In this document: piece by piece, positions 60,362 through 64,000 of the stretch | Position numbering within the stretch: the first letter of the stretch is position 1 | How the letters are laid out: each line of letters begins with the position of its first letter | Assembly: GCF_020595095.1 (NCBI RefSeq) | Contig: NZ_JAJDOP010000001.1 | Span: 831,714-895,713 of the forward strand | Length of the DNA: 64,000 nucleotides | DNA from: Microvirga rosea | GTDB taxonomy: Bacteria > Pseudomonadota > Alphaproteobacteria > Rhizobiales > Beijerinckiaceae | Direction of reading: 5' to 3' | The notes under the pieces: model-generated | The model's input: the letters and a program-made list of their open reading frames with translations, nothing else | The model's database searches: none | Told to the model about the DNA's origin: nothing | Program-made: the position numbers and the translations under genes

Positions 60362-61279
60362 TCAGCCGATGCCCAAGACATATAGCCAAAGAAGCGTCGT
60401 TCCGAGAGCGAGCACCGTTGAAAGGGTGACGGCGCTGGATGCGAGTGCGACGCCTTCCCCGTATCGCTCGGCGAAGAGATACGCATTGATCCCCGATGGA
60501 CAGGACGCAAAGAGAACCGCCACCCCGGCCCAGACGGGCGGCATCGAGAACACGTGTGTCGCCAGCAGCAGCACGATGAGAGGATGCAGGAGAAGTTTGA
60601 GGGCGGAAATCAGGGTCGGGAGCTGCCAGCCGGTCTCCAGGCCGTAGCGGCGCAGGGCAATCCCCATGGAGACCAGCGCACAGGGAACCGCGGCGCTTCC
60701 AAGGAGCTCCACCACCTGCCAGATCGGGCCGGGCAGGTGAGGCGCAAGCGGCCTGCAGGCGGAGCCGGCCAGAATCCCGACCACGATGGGGTGGGTCAGA
60801 AGGCGGCGGACGATCACGAGGGGAGAGGCCTGGCGCCCTTCGGCCATGATGGTGGCCAGAGTCATGGTCACCGGAAGATGGACGGCGATCAGGAGAAAGA
60901 GCGGTACGGCGCCGGCCTCGCCATAGGCCTTGAGAATCATCGGGACCCCGACGAAGACCGTATTGGCTTGGCCGGCCGAGAAGCCCGCAACGACCGCGGA
61001 CACGCCTTTAAGGGCGAAAAGGCGGCGTCCGGCAATCATGGCCAGGGTCCAGACGACGGCGACTCCGGCGAAATAGGAGATCCAGTAGCCCCAGGGCTGG
61101 ACCGCGGGAATCTCGGCCTTCACCAGGGTTCTGAAGATCAGGCAGGGGAGGGAAAGAGAGAAGACGAATTCCGAGAGGCCTTCCCCCATGCGCTCCGAGA
61201 CGAAATTGGTCCATCGCGCGGCGTATCCGATCCCGATCAGGCCAAAGACCGGCAGAACGATCGCAAGAAGGTCAAGCAT
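60362..61279 (-). CDS. AEC-family (auxin efflux carrier-like) transporter
   Basis: A 305-residue membrane protein with about ten hydrophobic segments. AEC landmarks are LPVFGLIGIGYAARW at the start, a glycine/proline-rich loop after LSEFVFSLSLPCLIFRTL, and GFSAGQANTVFVGVPMILKAYG in the middle. Some relatives export organic acids or amino acids such as malonate or malate. The substrate is unknown. It is followed at a distance of six bases by the M23 peptidase gene on the same strand. Confidence 0.87.
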   Translation of the reverse strand: MLDLLAIVLPVFGLIGIGYAARWTNFVSERMGEGLSEFVFSLSLPCLIFRTLVKAEIPAVQPWGYWISYFAGVAVVWTLAMIAGRRLFALKGVSAVVAGFSAGQANTVFVGVPMILKAYGEAGAVPLFLLIAVHLPVTMTLATIMAEGRQASPLVIVRRLLTHPIVVGILAGSACRPLAPHLPGPIWQVVELLGSAAVPCALVSMGIALRRYGLETGWQLPTLISALKLLLHPLIVLLLATHVFSMPPVWAGVAVLFASCPSGINAYLFAERYGEGVALASSAVTLSTVLALGTTLLWLYVLGIG

Positions 61280-61285
61280 CGGATC

Positions 61286-63319
61286 TCAGCGCAGGTCGGC
61301 CCGTTGGGCGATGCTGGCCGATGCGCTCGCATGCGCCATGAGGTCGTCGACCTGTTCACGCTGGCGCTTGAACTCGACCAGGGTGCGGCCTTCGAGCTCG
61401 CGGCTCTTGGGAAGGCGGATCTTGAGGGGATCGACGAAGCTGCCGTTGATCAGGACTTCATAGTGCAGGTGAGGACCTGTCGAGAGGCCGGTGCTGCCGA
61501 GATAGCCGATCACCTGCCCCTGCTGGACCCGGGCTCCGGGCCCGACTCCTTTTCCGAACCCGGACATATGGTTGTAGGTGGTCACATAGCCGTTCGCATG
61601 CTGAAGCTCGACCCGGCGGCCGTAGCCCGATTCCCAGCCCGCCTTGATGACAGTGCCGTTACCGGCGGCCAGGATCGGCGTGCCGATGCGGTTGGCCCAA
61701 TCGATGCCGGTATGAGGCCGCGAATAACCCAGGATGGGGTGGTAGCGGGATCCGAACCCGGATCTCAGGATACCTTCCGCAATCGGTTTGCGGAGCAGGA
61801 ACTTCTTCAAGGAGCGTCCGCTTTCGTCGAAAAAGTCCACGATGCCGTCGTCGCCCTGGTATCGGTAAACCCGTCGGGCTTCCCCGCCGACCGTCAGAGA
61901 CGCATAGAGAACTTCCGGAGCCCCTCCCTCTTCGTCGGCCCCATAGAACACTTCGAAGGTGTCGCCCGCCGAGACACGGCGCTGGAAATCCACGTCATAG
62001 CCGAAGATGCGGACCAGCTCGTCCACGGTCTTTCGGGGAAGGTCGTTCTTGAGGGCCGTTTCGTAGAGGCTCTCGTAAAGCCTGACGCCGCGCCCGTCGT
62101 CCTCCTCCTCATCGTCGTCTTGAGCGGCGGCAACCTGGGGAGACGCCTCTTCATTGATGGGGGTCACCGAGACGAACACCCCTCGGTCGTTGGTGGCCGC
62201 GATGGCATCGATGCCGCGCTCGCCGAGAACGATCACGCGGACGATCTGACGAGGATCGCCGAGCCGGGGGCCCGGAGCGATCAAAAGCCGAAGGTGCTGG
62301 CCTTCCACGAGATTGGCTGTCTTGATTCTCGCCGAGAGCGCGGTGGTGATCGCGAGAATCTGCTCCGGGGTCGCCCCGTAGGCACGCAAAACCGTTTCCG
62401 CGGTCTCTCCCTTCTTCAGGGCGACGTCGCGTTCTTCCACGAGGGGGGCCGTGCCGCGCAGGTCGGCTTTGGGCAGGTTCGTGACGTTTTCCGGAACGAC
62501 CCGCACTTCGATGGAACTGAACGGAGCGTCCACGATCCGGGCATAGCCCAGGGCCTCCCCGAGGGAATCGGGCTGGCGCAGGGTGCGGGACAGCATCTGC
62601 TGAGCCGGAATCGGGAAAGCCGCACGGCGTCCGGCTTCGGAAGAGACCCGGCGCTCCTCCTCAAGGATGGCGATCACGTCATCGTCCGACAAGGAGGGGG
62701 CGCTCGCCTCGACGGCAAGGCCCGCCAGATCCCGGCGAACGACCGACACGTCCGCATCGGCGACCTCCGGGGGCGGCTCGACCGCCTTATCCTGGTTGCT
62801 GTCGTTGAACAGGCGCATCGGATCGAAGCGGGGGATGTCCGTGGCGTAGACGCCGGCCGTAAGAGACAGGTTGGTGGCGACACGGACGAATTGCCTGACC
62901 TTGATCGCCTCCCTGTCCCCGTTCCGGATCGTCATGGGCGCCCGGAAGCTCTGCTTGGCCAGAGCCACGGTCTCGCTTCGATTCAGCCGATCCGCTTTGC
63001 GGGCGGTATTGATGGTGCGGTTGTCCGCTCCCGTATCCGTCGATGCGACGCGGACGCTGGCCCGCTCGGGAGGAGATGCGGACGTGGTCTCGCCCTCGAG
63101 GGCGATATAGATCGACGTGCCGATCAGCAGAGCTCCCGTGACCCCGGTCAGGATGCTGGCTCCGAGCCACCGGAGATTCACGTCGCGCCGATCGACCTCC
63201 TGAGGAGCTCCGCCGGCATTCAGGGCGGGCTCATGGCCCAGATCCACGCCCGACGCGATACGAGCGCTCTCCCTGAAGGGGAGGCCGGCCCGGGTGTCGT
63301 CGGAGGAGGATGAACTCAT
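61286..63319 (-). CDS. M23-family metallopeptidase (LytM, active type)
   Basis: A 677-residue cell-envelope protein. An N-terminal cytoplasmic stretch precedes one membrane span (about residues 52-72), then a long periplasmic region with LysM-like/SH3-like segments and an acidic stretch DDDEEEDDG. The C-terminal LytM domain is complete for zinc binding: HPILGYSRPHTGIDWA with His and Asp and the HxH motif in GPHLHYEV. Unlike EnvC at 29382, it should cleave peptidoglycan cross-links itself. The start is the ATG at 63319; a longer frame lacks support. Confidence 0.92.
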   Translation of the reverse strand: MSSSSSDDTRAGLPFRESARIASGVDLGHEPALNAGGAPQEVDRRDVNLRWLGASILTGVTGALLIGTSIYIALEGETTSASPPERASVRVASTDTGADNRTINTARKADRLNRSETVALAKQSFRAPMTIRNGDREAIKVRQFVRVATNLSLTAGVYATDIPRFDPMRLFNDSNQDKAVEPPPEVADADVSVVRRDLAGLAVEASAPSLSDDDVIAILEEERRVSSEAGRRAAFPIPAQQMLSRTLRQPDSLGEALGYARIVDAPFSSIEVRVVPENVTNLPKADLRGTAPLVEERDVALKKGETAETVLRAYGATPEQILAITTALSARIKTANLVEGQHLRLLIAPGPRLGDPRQIVRVIVLGERGIDAIAATNDRGVFVSVTPINEEASPQVAAAQDDDEEEDDGRGVRLYESLYETALKNDLPRKTVDELVRIFGYDVDFQRRVSAGDTFEVFYGADEEGGAPEVLYASLTVGGEARRVYRYQGDDGIVDFFDESGRSLKKFLLRKPIAEGILRSGFGSRYHPILGYSRPHTGIDWANRIGTPILAAGNGTVIKAGWESGYGRRVELQHANGYVTTYNHMSGFGKGVGPGARVQQGQVIGYLGSTGLSTGPHLHYEVLINGSFVDPLKIRLPKSRELEGRTLVEFKRQREQVDDLMAHASASASIAQRADLR

Positions 63320-63540
63320 GAGGACTTCGGTTGAATGAAAGCAGGGACGCCAGGGCTCTAGCACAGGAGGGCTCGCCCGGACAAACACGAGCCGGGCCCA
63401 ATCTCATATGCCGATCGACGGCGGGCGGATCGTGCATCGGGCGACACTGTGACGGCAGTGAGGCGGATCGCCAGATACCCACCGTAGAAAAGGGCCGGCG
63501 AAGAATTTTGCGCCGCCGTCAAAAAACTTTCACAAGGCTG
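63320..63540. other. Gene-free stretch upstream of the ribosomal RNA promoters
   Basis: No supported gene. Short open frames on either strand lack family features and a ribosome site, and the region directly precedes promoter sequences. Confidence 0.5.
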
Positions 63541-63570
63541 TTGACACCTGAAAGGGCATGGGCCTATAAG
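63541..63570 (+). promoter_or_regulatory. Ribosomal RNA operon promoter P1
   Basis: TTGACA at 63541-63546 and TATAAG at 63565-63570 with an 18-bp spacer: a near-consensus sigma-70 promoter. A following GC-rich discriminator (ACGCCC) is typical of stringently controlled rRNA promoters. A-rich DNA (AAAAAACTTT) just upstream may be an UP element. It faces the right edge, where a 16S gene is expected. Confidence 0.75.
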
Positions 63571-63727
63571 ACGCCCATCGACGCCGCCGCTGACGCGAAC
63601 GGCGCCAAACGCTTCCTTGACAAGGCGCGCTGAAGCAAACCGGATCAAACCGGCCCGCTAAGCTGTCTTTCAGAGAGGCTCCATCCTCCGGATGGACGTC
63701 AAATACGAAATGGTCTTCAAATCGTAG

Positions 63728-63756
63728 TTGACAAAGAAAAGAGATGAACTTAAATC
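63728..63756 (+). promoter_or_regulatory. Ribosomal RNA operon promoter P2 (candidate)
   Basis: TTGACA at 63728-63733 and TAAATC at 63751-63756 with a 17-bp spacer. The -35 is consensus, the -10 weaker. Together with the first promoter this gives the tandem arrangement common upstream of rRNA operons. Confidence 0.6.
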
Positions 63757-63873
63757 AGGTTCATCACCGGGTTGCCGAGGATCGGTTGCTCCGGGTTTTC
63801 TTTTGAAAAATCGCGGCTGGGGCCGGAAGTAAAATTCCGGGCTTGGGCGCTGTTTTCTTCGGAAGACGAAATT

Positions 63874-63886
63874 TGCTCTTTGACAA
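63874..63886 (+). promoter_or_regulatory. boxA-like antitermination site of rRNA leader
   Basis: TGCTCTTTGACAA matches the rRNA boxA pattern TGCTCTTTAACAA with one change. boxA in the leader RNA recruits NusB/NusE so polymerase reads through the untranslated rRNA operon. The remaining bases to the window edge are leader. The 16S 5' sequence itself (AGAGTTTGATC) is not reached. Confidence 0.75.
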
Positions 63887-64000
63887 GTGAAGATGAGAGA
63901 GAGAAGCGTGGACGGCGGTGTCCTTGCGGGGTTGCTTTCGGGCAGCCTGAGAAGATACCGACCAAGTCTATGCTTTGGTGAGTACCACCGTTCAGTGGAA

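Noticed and set aside
63331..63648. Short overlapping frames on both strands left of the rRNA promoters
   Set aside because: No ribosome site, no family similarity, and the frames run through the predicted promoter P1.

Overview
The window reads as the chromosome of an alphaproteobacterium of the order Hyphomicrobiales (Rhizobiales), most likely close to Methylobacteriaceae/Microvirga. The reasons are the high GC content, the strings of core genes (rplU-rpmA-GNAT-obgE-proB-proA-nadD-rsfS-rlmH-envC-ctpA-rppH; purC-purS-purQ-purL-bolA-grxD; etfB-etfA-3-hydroxyacyl-CoA dehydrogenase; lptM-lysA), a DUF1476 ATPase zeta subunit and a TIGR02302 protein. The genus is inference. No insertion sequences, phage genes or CRISPR arrays were seen.

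Positions 1-18400 are a catabolic region. On the minus strand lie a ribokinase-type kinase, a LacI regulator with a visible operator, and a PotD/PotB-like ABC importer of unknown substrate that runs off the left edge. A second, GntR-like LacI regulator (4227-5228) then faces a compact 12.8-kb plus-strand operon (5509-18319). The operon encodes a sugar-type ABC importer, an IlvD/Edd sugar-acid dehydratase, an HpcH/HpaI aldolase, an SMP-30 lactonase, an SDR dehydrogenase, a GH31 enzyme, a TauE/SafE permease and a GabD-like aldehyde dehydrogenase. The GH31 enzyme carries the full K-E-R-W-Y sulfonate-binding signature of sulfoquinovosidases. With its neighbours it makes a complete sulfoglycolytic Entner-Doudoroff (sulfo-ED) pathway: import of sulfoquinovose glycosides, hydrolysis, oxidation, lactone opening, dehydration, cleavage to pyruvate plus sulfolactaldehyde, oxidation to sulfolactate and export. 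Two AGCGCT-centred operators 118 bp apart flank the divergent start region, one of them inside the predicted operon promoter.

Positions 18600-45700 are mostly housekeeping: a membrane-anchor-less FtsK paralogue, tRNA-Ser(CGA), ribosomal proteins, ObgE, proline and NAD synthesis, ribosome maturation, envelope hydrolase control (EnvC, CtpA), RppH, tRNA-Leu(CAA), DedA-type membrane proteins, DsbB, an HNH endonuclease, a TsdA-like dihaem cytochrome, the ETF module, rhomboid, a cobalamin adenosyltransferase, a PagL-like lipid A deacylase and the TIGR02302 protein. An HdeD-like membrane domain fused to a papain-like domain stands out.

Positions 46004-49618 encode a 1204-residue cadherin-repeat/RTX surface protein with near-identical 213-residue repeats, sitting between lysA and the TIGR02302 gene. 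From 49700 to 63300 come lysA/lptM, TlpA, glutaredoxin/BolA, the purine genes, a second HpcH/HpaI aldolase, GluQ-RS, an AEC transporter and an M23 peptidase. The last 460 bases hold the tandem promoters and boxA of a ribosomal RNA operon whose 16S gene begins beyond the right edge.
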